This document shows, piece by piece, positions 34,501 through 46,916 of a DNA stretch of 64,000 nt (position 1 is the stretch's first letter; each line of letters opens with the position of its first letter). The translations under genes were made by a program, and so were the position numbers. The stretch comes from Ooceraea biroi (Eukaryota > Arthropoda > Insecta > Hymenoptera > Formicidae), in contig NC_039519.1 in assembly GCF_003672135.1 (NCBI RefSeq), positions 2,914,001 to 2,978,000 of the forward strand, in the 5' to 3' direction. The notes beneath the pieces are model-generated. The model made no database searches, was not told where the DNA came from, and saw only the letters and a program-made list of their open reading frames with translations.

Positions 34501-37500
34501 GCAATTCCGACAATCTCAATCCATGTTCCGGGCTCCTTAATCGCGACAGAGAGGTCGATCTCGCCCTGGATCTCCGGTTTGACGGAGATCTGCTGTTCGA
34601 CCTAGACCGCGATCGCATTCTCAATCTTGATCTCGACGTTGACCTAGAGCGCGAGCTTGATCGCGACCAAGATCGCGATCTAGATTTTCGTCTGAACCGT
34701 TCAGATTGTCGCGCGGGCGAGTGCCTTGATCGCGGTGGCGTACGATTTCGTGATCTTTGCGCGAGATGCCCGTGACGATCTAGATCCGAAGTATCTTTGT
34801 CTTTCTCCCACTGTCGCTCCCTCTTTCCACTAGATCTTTGGCTAATGAGCGAAAAAATATCTTAGCATGTTAAATAAATATTCGAGCAAATAAACAGTAG
34901 CGTGTCTAACATGTGCAGAAGAAATAACAAATTTCAAGCATACCTTCTTTTGTATCTTGAAGAATGCTGTGGCGAACTCTGTAGTCTTTCCAGACTTCCT
35001 TCTCTATAGTATGCCCGATCGTCGTACTCAAGAGGCAAATCTTGCCCGGCAGCGTAAGAATCTATAGATTCATTGCCATCTCGTAAAATATTGCTGCCCT
35101 CGTATTCCCAAAACGCACGACCTGCTTCTCCCTCCGCGTGAAATCTAGAAATATTTGTTACACATAATCGATAGTATCATCTACATCGCTGTGAAAAAGC
35201 AAGCCTAATGCCACTTTTTCTCTAGTCTATCATGTATATTGTTAATATATTAAAGTCCAATATATTTTGACCAACACTGGCAATACAATGGCATCAAATT
35301 AGCACAACGTTTCGACCGTCAATTGCGGTCCTTATCAAGTGCAATAACGTCAACAGTCACATTCTAAAAGTAATATCAAAAGTCACATTAGAAGTTATAA
35401 CATTTTTGAAGGAAAACCAAAAAGAAAAAATTTTTTTTCATAATAATGAACTTACTACTAGAAGGTGACCATAACAATACAATTAAAATTCAAAATTGTC
35501 GCAAGCAAGCACAGAGAGAACACTCCAGAACAACCATCCTGGAGGACAGGCGAGCTTGTAATGTGTGTTTTTGAAGTCATAAGACTAGTCAAGGATATGA
35601 AATGTCAAGTATTTATCAAAATATTATCCTAGATAACCGGTAAGTTCTCTGTATCTTTTTGTGAATTTATAGAGTTACTGTAACTTTTAATATAAAACAT
35701 TTCACCAATTTCACGCTTTTTAAAATGATTCTCATAATGTAAAATTTTTGCACTCTAATCAAAATCATGATTGTTGTTTACCTTTTGGTAGTAAGTTCAT
35801 TATTATGAAAAAAAATTTTTTCTTTTTGGTTTTCCTTCAAAAATGTTATAACTTCTAATGTGACTTTTGATATTACTTTTAGAATGTGACTGTTGACGTT
35901 ATTGCACTTGATAAGGACCGCAATTGACGGTCGAAACGTTGTGCTAATTTGATGCCATTGTATTGCCAGTGTTGGTCAAAATATATTGGACTTTAATACA
36001 TTACTATTTACTGGCGGTTTGACAAGTTATTTAAAGTATATTGTTAATACATGATGAATCTTTGATAAGTAATATGCAAGTAAAATATTACAAGCTATTT
36101 TTCTGAAAGTATTAGAAATATTCTGTGCTACTTTAGGACTTTCACTGAGACATTTTACATGATACATGCGTTATGCATGAGGAGAGATCATCAAATATAC
36201 AAAATATATGTAAGTGGACATTTTAGCAATACCTGCTATCTCTATATGCTTCAGAATCCATTGTTCTATCTCTCGATACATCAATTGAATCATACGATCT
36301 AACATCCTGCTCACGATCTCTGTCTACGCTATCATGTCTTCTTCTACCCCAATCATCACGATTGCCTTTAGCAGATACAGACCCGTGCTTCTTAAAGTTA
36401 TCTTAAACAATTCAATATTATTTGACAATTAAATAGATTGACGTAGTGTCGAAAAATATTTGAAAAAATAATTAATATATATATATATTTTACCTTCGTT
36501 GTAGCTAAAACGTGGAGATCGCGCATATTTGTCTCTTCTTTCATCTGTCCTCGACCTACCGGCTCTCTCGTCGTCACCGTATCTCTCTCTTTTCTTATCT
36601 CTGTTCCGCGTATTAGCTTCATCTTTCCTCTTCGGGCTTCTGCTGCGACTTCTGCTCCAGCTGTGGCCAGGGCTTCTACTTCCGCTTCTCTGTCGTTCAT
36701 TCCACGAACCATACGGACTCCCGCTCCTCTTTTTCCTCCCTCGTCCCGAAGGGCTCGACTTTCTCCGGCTGTCCGCGAAGTCGGTTTTCGAGCTTCTGCT
36801 GTCCCTCCTGTCAGATTTGTCCGCGTCATCGGATCTCCTGTCTTTCTTGTCTTTACCGTAATCGTGTGAATACCGTTTCTCGCTCTCTTTTCTGCTAGGA
36901 CTCCTTCTCCTTTGCTCCCTGGTGGGAGATCGTGCGCTCGATGAAACGTTGGTATCACTCAGATTTCGACCGCTCTTGTTTCGTTTTGCGTCATCGTTTT
37001 TGCTCTCTTTCTTGTAACTTTCAGACTGTTCAGATTGGACAGATGCCATCTTCTCCAATGCGGGAGATCTCGATCGTTGTTCCGATATTACTGACGATTT
37101 GGAAGCCACGGCGAACTCGGTTGTGTCTAATAATTTATCGGTTTCGTTGCTGCTCGGCGCGCTGTATCGTGACTTAAATTGATCCACCGGCTCTTCACTT
37201 GACGACTGTTTAATGTCATCCTTCAACGTATGCGACTCCAGCAGCTTCTTCTGTATTGACAATAGAGCCGCGGCGTGCTGTTCGGGATCCTGCAGTGGTG
37301 CTTCTAGGATACGTTTCGATTTTACTTGTTCGTTCGTCGAACGTCGAATCAAGAATTGCTTAGGAATGAATTTAAGCGCCGTCTTTCCTTCATCATCTTT
37401 TGCGTGAGTTTCCAAGCTTGTATTAGAGCTCGTAGCACACTTACTTCGCGATTCCTCCGATTCATACTCCGCAAAAATATCCATACGTATCGATTTAGAG

Positions 37501-40500
37501 TTATGCTTTTCCGAGCAAAGTTCACTAGGAGGCAAGTCATCGAACAAATTGTCAGGGTGTTTAATGTCGAATTTATGGACAGAACTTTCATCCTCCAGTT
37601 GTATTTTGTCCTTTTCAATCTTTTCGTTCGTTGCATGTTTGGTGTCACGTAGTTTCATTAGTTGTAAAGGTATACCATCCGTTGGAATTGATAATTCCTC
37701 TGTTGTGATCGATGTTTCTTTTCTTCTTTTTTCACGGGGTAGAGAATTGCTATCATTAGATGTTTCTGCGTCCTATAAAACATGAGAAATAATTACTTTT
37801 AGCAGGAAACAGTAATTGCAATTAATCATTATGTCATGGATATACATACAGATATAAATCAATGGTATGTAGATAATATATAAGTGTAAATTATTTACCT
37901 GAGACTTTTGAGAGAGCGCTGGAGAGCTGGGACTGTACAATTCTATAGTTTTCTCCTTAAACTTTGCGTTCAATCCCAAAATGTCTTTAAATTGATTGCT
38001 ACTTTGAAGTTTCATTTTAGTAGACGCAATCTGCTCTTTATCCGTTTCCGTAGATATTAAATTTTTTATTGATACATCTTCCGTCTTCTTTGCTTGCACG
38101 GATTTAGTCGTCATCTCTTCCGATGTCCATGATCTTTCCAGTGATTCTCTATTCTGTGACTTTTTGTGATGGAATTCTATGAGATCAGGTTTAGCAGAGC
38201 TCTCCGAATATTCCGTGGCGTGAGACTCGGTCTTTTCCGTCTTTCCAAGCTTCTGTTCGCACTTATTCTTGGACCATTCGGCGTATTCTTCCTCCCATAT
38301 GTCTTTAGCGTCTGGCTTTTCTTCGGACTGTGAGCCCATGTCCCAACGACTTTTTTTAACTCGCTTCGAAGCGAGTGGCTCAAGTTTCATCGGTAACTTA
38401 TTCGAGTCTTCCTTGACGTTTGTATTCTCACTTAATTTGCTCCAATCTTTCTCTACCCCGACAATGTCATTGGCCATATGAATTCCTATTTCTTCGTTAC
38501 TCTTGCGCAAAAATGATTCTTCCTCTATATCCCAATCGTCCTTCTTACGCTTCTTCTTTTGTTGCAAGAGCATCATCTCTTCCCTTTCACCTTCCTCTTG
38601 CTCTTCCTCCCATATTCTTATTGCGCATAAACGTTCTTGTTTCTTTTTTATGTCTCGTGACTCTTCTTTCTCAATCGCGATGTAAGTATCCGTTTTCTTA
38701 TCATATCGAACTTCTTTCCCGATTTTTTTCGACGTGCTCCTTCTTTTGTTCAGATTCAGATCTGATAACGCTTCCAAGCTGTCCACTTCCCATTCATCTG
38801 CCAAAAGTTGCTTCTCACATACCTCATTCTCGAGCTGTGTTAACGACGGCACATTTAATGTATCGAAATCTGTTTCCCCCCATGTCTCCTTCTTTTGTTT
38901 TCCTGCCTTTTTCGAAAATTTTACCTCGTTCTGCATAATTTGCTGCGTGATACGCTCGCTCTCTCTTTCCCAATCTGCCAGAAATTCGGTGCTACTTCTT
39001 ACATCCTTCTCCTTCCGTTTCTTCTTTTTCGTGTCAGGTTCCTCATCCGATCTTTCTTTTCCTCTATGAATTCTCGCTTCATTAACTTTGGACGATCTAT
39101 CTTTGTCTTGCTCACCGTTATCTCGACTGTGCTTTCTTTTCTTTCGATGTTTATCTTTCTCCAAACCGTCAATGTTTCCTAATTCAGTATGATCCTGGCT
39201 CGATGTGTCACCACCATTTTGTTGGCTTGGAATTATAGAATCCATTTCCCACTCTTCGACAAAACCTTCCTCAGATTTATCCTCCTTCCTTCCACTTTTC
39301 TGTTTTCTACACTCAGTAGTGCCATGCACATTAATACCAGCGACGCTCCTTCTCGTTGACGTAACTTGATCAGTTCTTGTTTTCTCTTCAGCTATAGCTT
39401 CCTCTTTAATTTTCTTTGCCGGAGTCGTCGAGTGCAATATCTTCGTTCCATCCGATGGCGAAGATATTACCGGAGATCCGGATATCACCGTGCTTATGTC
39501 TCCGTTATTAATGGATTTTATGTCAAACTGTTTAGCTTCCTTTTTCTTCTTGGTTTTCCTCTTCTTTTTCCTACGTTCGTCCGAGTCACTGCTGCTGGAA
39601 TCAGTGCTCATCTTTCTCCTCCGCTTTTTCTTCGTTCGCGCGGCGCGCCTTGCTTTTTTCCTCTTCTTATCAGCCTTCTTCTTCTTTCGTTTCCGCTTCC
39701 TCTTCTCATCCGAGCTACTGGAGTCGCTGCTACTGCTGCTGCTGCTGCTATCCGTACTGTCGGAATCAGAAGAAGAGGAATTACTCGATATCTTCTTACG
39801 CTTCTTCTTCTTCTCTCTTTCCGACTCGGAGGAACTGCTGCTACTCGATGAATCACTGCTGGAGGTTACCTTCTTCTGTTTCTTCTTTTTCTTCACTTCC
39901 CTCGATTCTGTGTTCTCGTCGCTCAATCGCTCAACCTTGATTCTAACGTTCTCCCAATCGCTCGGTATCGATTTCGAGTCTTCGGACTGATCGTTGTTAC
40001 CCGCGTGCTCAACGTGCATATCACTTTCAGCGATCTGCACTTGAATGTCCGTCGAAGGAGTGGATTCTTCCTCTGGACTCTTTGTCGATCCTTTCGTTTG
40101 CAGTTTTTCTGGTTCTTCAAATATCTCGATGCTCGCGTTATCCTCCACCGAGTTAGACTCTATGTTGAACTCATGATAGGTGTGCGGGGAGGCAGATTTA
40201 ACGACACTCTTTTTTGGAGAATACTCTTTAGTCACATCCGTCCCGGTCGGAATATCGGTGCACACCATTTTCATGAACTGCTCATACTCGGAAGCTAATT
40301 TTTCATCGCCGGCAGACTGCAACGAGGGAGACGCCGAGGACACCTTGTCACTTGTCGCCGTATTGTCGATCGCCTTCTCACTGGATTCACTTCGATTTCC
40401 TTTAACTTCCTCGACGTCGTTGTCGGTCTTATCTTCGTCGGTTACGCTGCAAGATGTGGAACATCCTTCTTCTTTTAGAACAGAAGATGGACTATTATTA

Positions 40501-42912
40501 TCTCTGGTGCTTCAACATTTGCGTTATACGCATCATCTTTATTATGAAAAAAAACCACTTACGTTGATTCAGCTTGTTCGCCGCTTTCTCAATTTCTTCC
40601 TTTATCACGCTGGTGGACGACGCCTCCTCGTCTTCACTGTCCCACTTTGACTTGGGTAGCTGTACAGGCACCTGCCACTTGGCGTCTTTGTGATACTTGA
40701 GTGAATTAATTTGTTGATACCAATTGCGCTTCTGCTGCGCCGTATCCTCCACCTCCACCACATCGACTCTGCAATTACAAAGATCCAGGTAAGTAAAACA
40801 AGAGTTTGAGTGAAAAAGGAAGTGTTCGAACAGCAAGTGTTGCGCTGTACCGCGATGAAGACGCTTCGCATATGTCTCGTATCCTCTCGCGACGTTCCGG
40901 CGTGACGGCTTCCAAAAGTTGCGGGGCGCGTAACAAAAGGGATACATTCGGATTTTCGCAGTACAATATTTGCGATCCTTTCGCCCGTTTCGTTGTCCTG
41001 ATCGACTCAGGTGGATACTTTCTAGGTCCGTCAAGTCCCTCGGCTATCACCGCTTGACGCTTCAGACGGTAATTGTTCAACATCAACATCTGCTCGAAAT
41101 GACGTGCAAAGTCTTGCACTGTTCTAAAAGAATATTAAAATTTGTTAAAATTAATAAAACTTGTTAAATTTTATGAAAATTCGTTACGTGTACTTTTAAA
41201 ATTTCTTACCTGTTCTTTGCGGCTCGTTCGGAATTGTCACGTTTCTTAAGTTGGACAATATCGTCGAGAGTTAAACCGGATTTACGTAACTCCGCCCAGG
41301 AATTACACTTCATTAATTCCTTTTCCCTCCATCTGTCCTTATCCTTGTCCTTTTTATCCTTACTTTCAGCCTCCCCTTCGAGCGCATCGTGTCGCTTATC
41401 CTTCGTATTTTCCTTCTTACTTTTTGCACCGTCTCTCTTTTCTCTCGTCTCTTCCCTTCTCTCCTTTTCATTTTCTTTCCTATCTTTACCCTCGTCTCGC
41501 TTGTCCCGACTTGAATCCATTCTGCTACTATCCCGTCTATCCCTGTCGTCCTTCCTTTTCTTATCTTTCTTATGTTTCTCTTTCTCTTGAGATTTTCGTG
41601 CAGAACGCTCTACGCTTCCGCTTCTGTCCTTCATTTCCTGATTTGCGCTATCTCTGTCAGTTTTGTCGCGATGTCGGTGCCTTGAAAATTATCTTTAAGA
41701 ATTATCACAATAAGAAGAAAGAGTAGCAGAATAATTGTAAAATTTATTATGTATAAAAATCAAGAGAAAAAATCAAGATATTTTAATGCTACTTTCTTGT
41801 ACCTCTCTGAATATTTCCGTTCCATCGCCGATCTGCCTTTACGAGAATCACTTCCCTCGTGTTTGCTTCTTTCTTTCATGTGTTTTGGGTTTTCTAATAA
41901 ACCAGATATATTCTTGCCATGATGTTCCTCTTCCATACTTGCTACAAAAAATCGTTATCAAGTCTGATACTTTGAATGTTGCCAAATAATCTAAGTAATA
42001 TGTAATTGTATTCATACAGAAATAGTACCTGCTGCCATGGCTTCTGCTAGTAATAGTTTGCTTTTAGATTCCTCTCTTCGAATTTCTTCAATGGCCAAAA
42101 TTTTTTCTTCTATGCAAAATTTATATATTGCAAAACGTGAATTTCTTAATTTTTTAAGGAATGGGTGCAGATATTTATGCAATTATTAAATTGTAACATA
42201 TATATTTTTTCGTTTCTTCTTTTTTAACAAATCTGAATATTTTTATCACGTATTTTAAATTAACTGTTTTGCAAAAATATTTTGTTTTACAAGTGGAAAA
42301 GATATTACCAATTTACAGGACAAAAATCAGTATTAAATATAGATTGACTCTAACTTTATCGCACGAGTGCATCAATTTACATGTAGTTGTACAAAAAAAA
42401 CATAATAATTAATAAAAGACACATGCTTCATATTACCTGTCTTTTTTCTAGATTTGCTCGTACTTGTATCATCTTGTGCTCCTTTATCTTTCATTTTTAA
42501 AGCTCCAGTGGAATGCTGAGATAAGTTTGATTTAACTTGAGGTTTAAGAAGTACTTTAAATTTATTGGCAAATGCCATTAACCGTTTTTTAGCCTGAACT
42601 TTGCCAAGTACTGGTTTGACCATCTTTGGACTTTCCAGTCTCGATGTATCGCCATCGCTTACTTGTCCTTTGGTGCTTTCCGGTGTTTCCGGCATTTGTA
42701 TATCCAACAAGGAAATCGAGACATCCTGAGTAGGTTCTTCTGGTATGTAGGCATCTTTTGATTGGGAGGTATCAGTACCATCTTGATCTACACTCATTAA
42801 TTAAAGCCGAATAATTATATAATCAGCAAAAACTCTTCAAGATATTAATAACGGTACAATTTGAAAAACATTTCTAACCTGAAAGTGCTGGGGTGCTTTC
42901 TTCCTCTGCCAT
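31562..42912 (-). CDS. Very large SR-, Lys- and acid-rich nuclear-type protein (2801 residues)
   Basis: Eighteen minus-strand exons join without a phase conflict: 42912-42879, 42787-42437, 42109-42029, 41941-41803, 41680-41210, 41123-40851, 40768-40563, 40471-37899, 37772-36494, 36401-36233, 35144-34944, 34841-34491, 34411-34106, 33952-33799, 33663-33222, 33132-32451, 32348-31958, 31864-31562. It starts MAEEESTPALS and ends NYTIQPCSKA. Order: charged N-terminus; KEKHKKDKKRKDD region; a more ordered, conserved-looking block (exons 5-7: WAELRKSGLTLDDIVQLKK, DFARHFEQMLMLNNYRLKRQ); poly-Ser/Lys segments in the 2.57-kb exon; RS-dipeptide tracts (exons 9 and 12); two VGNVLQVVP repeats followed by Val-Pro repeats; an Arg/Lys/Glu coiled region; an Asp/Glu run; KKSVQFADG (RVxF-like PP1 docking motif); Pro-rich C-terminus. 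No catalytic domain. Composition suggests a nuclear-speckle or transcription-coupled splicing protein; the family is not recognised. Confidence 0.85.
35248..36035. mobile_element. Penelope-like inverted element with hammerhead-like cores and 14-bp target duplication
   Basis: Arms of about 215 bases form a near-perfect inverted repeat (TTAAAGTCCAATATATTTTG at the left, its inverse ending at about 35996). GTATATTGTTAATA flanks the element on both sides (35234-35247 and 36036-36049). Each arm holds a hammerhead-ribozyme-like core (35907-35937 on plus; the inverse at about 35309-35339). An extra asymmetric tail of about 40 bases lies before the right flank. Inserted in the intron between exons 10 and 11 of the 2801-residue gene. 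No reverse transcriptase. Confidence 0.65.
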
Positions 42913-44154
42913 TAGTAGAACTTTGATATCACTCAAATTTTATACATCTGAAAATTATATCATTCGTACGATCTTTCAAGAAAAAAATTTGCACATCATT
43001 CTAATGCAGAAAATATAAATAACATAAATAATAATATAAAACTTCTGCAATCAGACACTCGACACACATGTGTAAAAACTTGACTAAAACCTGACAATTG
43101 TAAAATTCCAAGTAATATATGCAAACGTGTAATTTTACCGTTACACAACTAATTGTCCGCTATTAGGTACGGAGAATCAAGTGTTTACTTACATTTGTTT
43201 ACCACAACTTTGTTGAACAAGTATAATATAATTATATATAGACAAATAAGGGATTATTCGACAAAGTCTATAAATTACAGCTGTACTTCCGACATGCGGC
43301 AATTCGTTACGAATTTATTTGCGCACGTAGATTTTTAATACAGTAATACACATGAATTAAATGAAAAAAATGATATGGAAGAGAGGGAGAGTGAGAGAGT
43401 AATGGGGGATGCATGTAATTTCTTAGGCTAGTATCTTTAACCGATCCGCGATATCTTACCGTATCTCGGACGCTAAATCATCAAAGAGCGCATCGTTCAG
43501 CCAGACGACACGGCGTCAACGTTCTCTGCGAATTGTAATAAGATGACAAAATTACTGTAAACGCAACTAATCCAACAATTTTGTTGCTATCCTTAGCGAA
43601 GTCAAACGAAATTAGTGCACGAAACACTGCAGACTGCTGCGGACATGTTGCCCAAACTACAGCTCGCCAACGGCGCCGGAAGGCTAGTACTAAATGATAA
43701 TAACTATTCCGTCGCTCGAGATTCCCTAGATTCTCTAGAGTCTGCCTGATGTAATTTTCGTTGGCCAATACGATCATCCGACAGTCGTGCTCGAACGACC
43801 GGATTGGTCACTTACTGGGAAATATTTGCAGGACCGAAAATTTATTTTACGAACCCAGGGAAGTTTCCCTGTCTAATCACTTGACAGTACCGTTGGTAGC
43901 AGTGGAATGTCCACCTCGTAAATAATGGTAAATAAATGCTTCTTATGTGAACTCGGAAATGTAATAAAATAAATAGTATGAATAAATTAACAGATTTTTG
44001 ACACATAAGGTGTACATATTTCCGTTTATCTTAAATGTTTAAACAACGAGATCGTGAGTCGATGCGATTTTCCCGTAATGTGAGGTTCGGTTGAGTGACA
44101 GGTGTCTTGAGTGAAAGGAGTGAAAGAACTGCGCTGATCTGAAAGAGATTCAAT
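42913..44154. promoter_or_regulatory. Shared divergent promoter region, 2801-residue gene and RGP1
   Basis: The start codon at 42912 (minus) and the RGP1 start at 44155 (plus) point away from each other, so this 1.24-kb stretch must carry both promoters and 5' UTRs. The GC-richer centre (about 43440-43900) is the likely initiation zone. A minus-strand open frame of 98 codons at 43481-43777 has no recognisable features. Confidence 0.5.
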
Positions 44155-45741
44155 ATGATCGAGATCACGGCGAAACTCGTTCGGGGACCCGTATATTTCT
44201 CTGGAGAAATTATAGAATGTTTGGTCACGTTCACTAATCCTCCAAACCCGAATCATCAAATATCGCAAAGCCACAGGTACAGTGTCAGCGATGTTGCATC
44301 ATCAGTGCTGTGGTATTGTACAGTATACATATCATTAATTTATGCTTCTTCACAGTGATCTGTTCGAGAGTCTTGCATGGGCAAGTGCACAAGTCCATTG
44401 CCAGTGTACAACGAATAGCAAGATGGTGCTTTCTGAAAAGATAAACACCATGGCTCGTTCGATAGCGATCAATGCAAGTATGACTCAGGAAACTATCTTA
44501 ATCTCTGCTTTATGTTCATACTGACGATATACATTCATTTATTGCGTATTTATTGCGATGCAGATACTACGTTCGCACCGTGGCAGCAAGATAATGGACA
44601 TGTGGTGTTGAATACGAAACCAAAAATTCTATGTTGCGATTTGAGACTGTCACCTGGAGAGAGCAAGACCTGTAAGTTGGTTTATGAATATCTCTTAACT
44701 AAAAATGTGTATCTAAATGTTTTTATTTAATAATTTTATTCATGCACTTTGTTTCACTTAAGAAATTGTTCAAATAGATATTTATCGTGAGACAATACCA
44801 AGTGACGCTCCACCTTCATACAGAGGACAAGCTGTGAAGTACTCTTATAAAATTACGATTGGAACCCAAAGAGTGAATACAGTTATAAAATTGTTACGAG
44901 TACCATTTAGAGTGCTCTCTTTAAGTGGTAATTGATAGTTCAAGGAAAACAGATTGTACATCATATAAACCAATAATATATCACTGCAATATAATCTGAA
45001 TATTGTTTTACAGAATTGCCAGAAATTACAGCATGCAATGATAGCGTAGATTTAAGTCCAAACAATCCATTTATGGAGACGCAGCACCGAGAAACGCCAC
45101 TGGATATCGCTCTACAAACGCTGCAGGTTGTGCACCTTCCTCATCGCGTGCTCAAATCGGATGCGAGAATTTTTACGACGATTGCAACGTAATTATCTTC
45201 GATGTTGCAGAACTTGACAGCCAGACGCAGCCCAAATTTCTACAACGTAACGAACGGCCGTGGCCGCGTGGTGCGGTTCTGCCTCTTCAAGAATTCTTAC
45301 AAGCTCGGTGAGGACATCGTCGGGACCTTCGACTTCTCGAACGCGACCGTCTCCTGCGTGCAAGTGTCCGTGTCCCTGCAGTCGGAGGAACACGTGTCGG
45401 AGGAGTACAAACGTGGGAAGGTCGCCGCGCCGACGTTGATCAGCTACAACAAGCATCACGAGATGTGCCTGGGCCTCAAGTATTCCCACCTGGTGCTGCC
45501 GATACCGCTGCACGTTACGCCGGATTTCGTCACCGATCTGGTGACGCTCAAGTGGCGGCTGCACTTCGAGTTCGTGACGACGCCGAAGCTGGTGGAGATG
45601 CCCGGTGAGAACACCATCAGCTGGCACGGTCCGTCGACCCTCGACGTCGAGACGATGATCTGGGATCTTCCGCTGCACATTCATCCGACCACCACGCCTC
45701 CGAACACGGCGCAACAGACAAAGTACAACACCGTTATATAG
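44155..45741 (+). CDS. RGP1: RGP1, RAB6A-GEF complex partner protein 2
   Basis: With RIC1 it forms the Golgi exchange factor that activates Rab6. Six exons: 44155-44276, 44356-44477, 44564-44671, 44778-44927, 45014-45126, 45211-45741; in frame, 381 residues against about 390 in human. The N-terminus (MIEITAKLVRGPVYFSGEII) begins an arrestin-like beta-sandwich. Family landmarks follow: ESLAWASAQVHCQ, PKILCCDLRLSPGESKT, PPSYRGQAVKYSYKITIG and, in the last exon, YNVTNGRGRVVRFCLFKNSY, LGEDIVGTFDFS, SLQSEEHV and LKWRLHFEFVT. Exon 4 must start at 44778; an earlier AG at 44762 would create an immediate stop. The last exon is markedly GC-rich compared with the first ones. AATAAA follows at 45857-45862. 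Confidence 0.95.
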
Positions 45742-46497
45742 CTAGCGTAACGCAAACGGAGCAGATTATATATTTCTGTAAAATAATTCTGTAAATCAGA
45801 TTCTGTAAAATAATTTGTTATGAATACGTTGTTTACTTGAGTACTTTTATATCCATAATAAATTTTGTGATAATATATATAGCGTTTACCGGCAGCTGAA
45901 TCGCCGTTTATTGCATCCGTTATTATTGTTCGGAGTATAACTTCTCAGGAAACTAATATATGATTGTACAGAAATGATGTATTACAACAACAGAGAGAAA
46001 GATGCTAGTTTAATCGCTATAAATATAAGGCACATTATATAAATCCTCTTTATATCACGATTCGTGCGATTCATGATTGTTCTTTTTAACTGTGCTTTTT
46101 TACTTTTCCCTACAATCTGTTTTTCGTGTCCTTTTTCTCCTAACATTTTAAATACTCGTAGCACTAGTTTTGAAATGTAAAAAAGTGCAGCTAATAAGAA
46201 TTAATAGATCCCATAAATTAAAAATTACAAAAGAGACCGGCAGAAGTTCACTTTGCGGAATTATGAATCTCGACTTTTTTTTCTTGTAATCCCTTAAGAA
46301 TTATTAATACACACGTGGTCTATAATAAGTTCTCATTATTACAGAATTTTGAAACGCAACTTATTATCCAAAGTATCATTCGAATCGCTGGATCCAAGTC
46401 GAGTATTAAAATTGCAATGAAAGTTTGAGTGTCGCAATGCGTAGAAGCATCTATTAAACCCTCGAGAGATGAATCTGTTAATTTTTCACATGATGAA
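45742..46497. other. Facing 3' UTRs of RGP1 (+) and the bHLH gene (-)
   Basis: Convergent 3' region, AT-rich. RGP1 poly(A) signal at 45857-45862. TTTATT at 45907-45912 (AATAAA on minus) could serve the bHLH gene. No gene seen. Confidence 0.45.
45857..45862 (+). terminator. Poly(A) signal AATAAA, RGP1
   Basis: AATAAA about 115 bases after the RGP1 stop codon. Confidence 0.55.
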
Positions 46498-46916
46498 CTA
46501 GTGATGCGTTTCGTAAGAGAATTGTCGGTCGTCTTGTTCGACCGGCAGTCTCGGTTGCAGGGGTGGTACCAGGCTTGGTGGCGAAGGGGTGGCGAAAGGC
46601 GCGTGATAATCGTATCGATAATAAGCCAGGGACTCCCACCGAGCCGGATGCTGCACGTCGAAGGACGTTGGGGGTCCCGGTGGAGCCGCGTAGTAACCGC
46701 CGGGTCGATCGGGTACGCCGGGTACGTAGTTGTATTGTGGCTCCAGCAAACTCTGTAGGTGCCTGATGTACGTGATAGCGTGGCGCAGAGATTCGATCTT
46801 GGAGAGCTTCTTGCCGGGTGGCTTGCATATCGGCAGCTTCGACCGGAGCGTCTCGAACGCGCGATTCATGTCTCGCATTCTGGTGCGCTCGCGGTCGCAC
46901 GCGGACTTCTTGTAGT
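46498..46916 (-). CDS. sage: bHLH transcription factor, Mesp/sage type, last exon only
   Basis: An exon preceded by acceptor GATTTCAG encodes a basic region (CDRERTRMRDMNRAF) directly followed by helix 1, a loop (SKLPICKPPGKKLSK) and helix 2 (IESLRHAITYIRHLQSLL), then a Tyr/Pro-rich tail of about 75 residues ending YETHH. The basic residues ERxR expected for E-box DNA contact are present. The loop and helix 2 resemble the Mesp-family insect factor sage (salivary-gland bHLH in Drosophila), but a different Mesp/paraxis-like assignment is possible. The first residue needs a leftover G from an upstream exon that I could not place in 46917-48500, so this is a partial model. A nuclear regulator is inferred from the domain. 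Confidence 0.75.

Noticed and set aside
36398..36958. 186-codon minus-strand open frame
   Set aside because: Alternative-frame shadow of the RS-rich exon 9 of the 2801-residue gene; repeated codons keep several frames open.
39366..39990. Two plus-strand open frames of 161 and 166 codons
   Set aside because: Antisense of the poly-Ser/Lys coding exon; Leu/Phe-rich translations are what reversed Lys/Glu/Ser codons give.
43481..43777. 98-codon minus-strand open frame between two divergent genes
   Set aside because: No motif, no splice or expression clue, and it lies in the expected promoter/5' UTR region.
45193..45714. 173-codon minus-strand open frame
   Set aside because: Antisense shadow of the GC-rich last RGP1 exon; Arg/His-rich composition is typical of such shadows.
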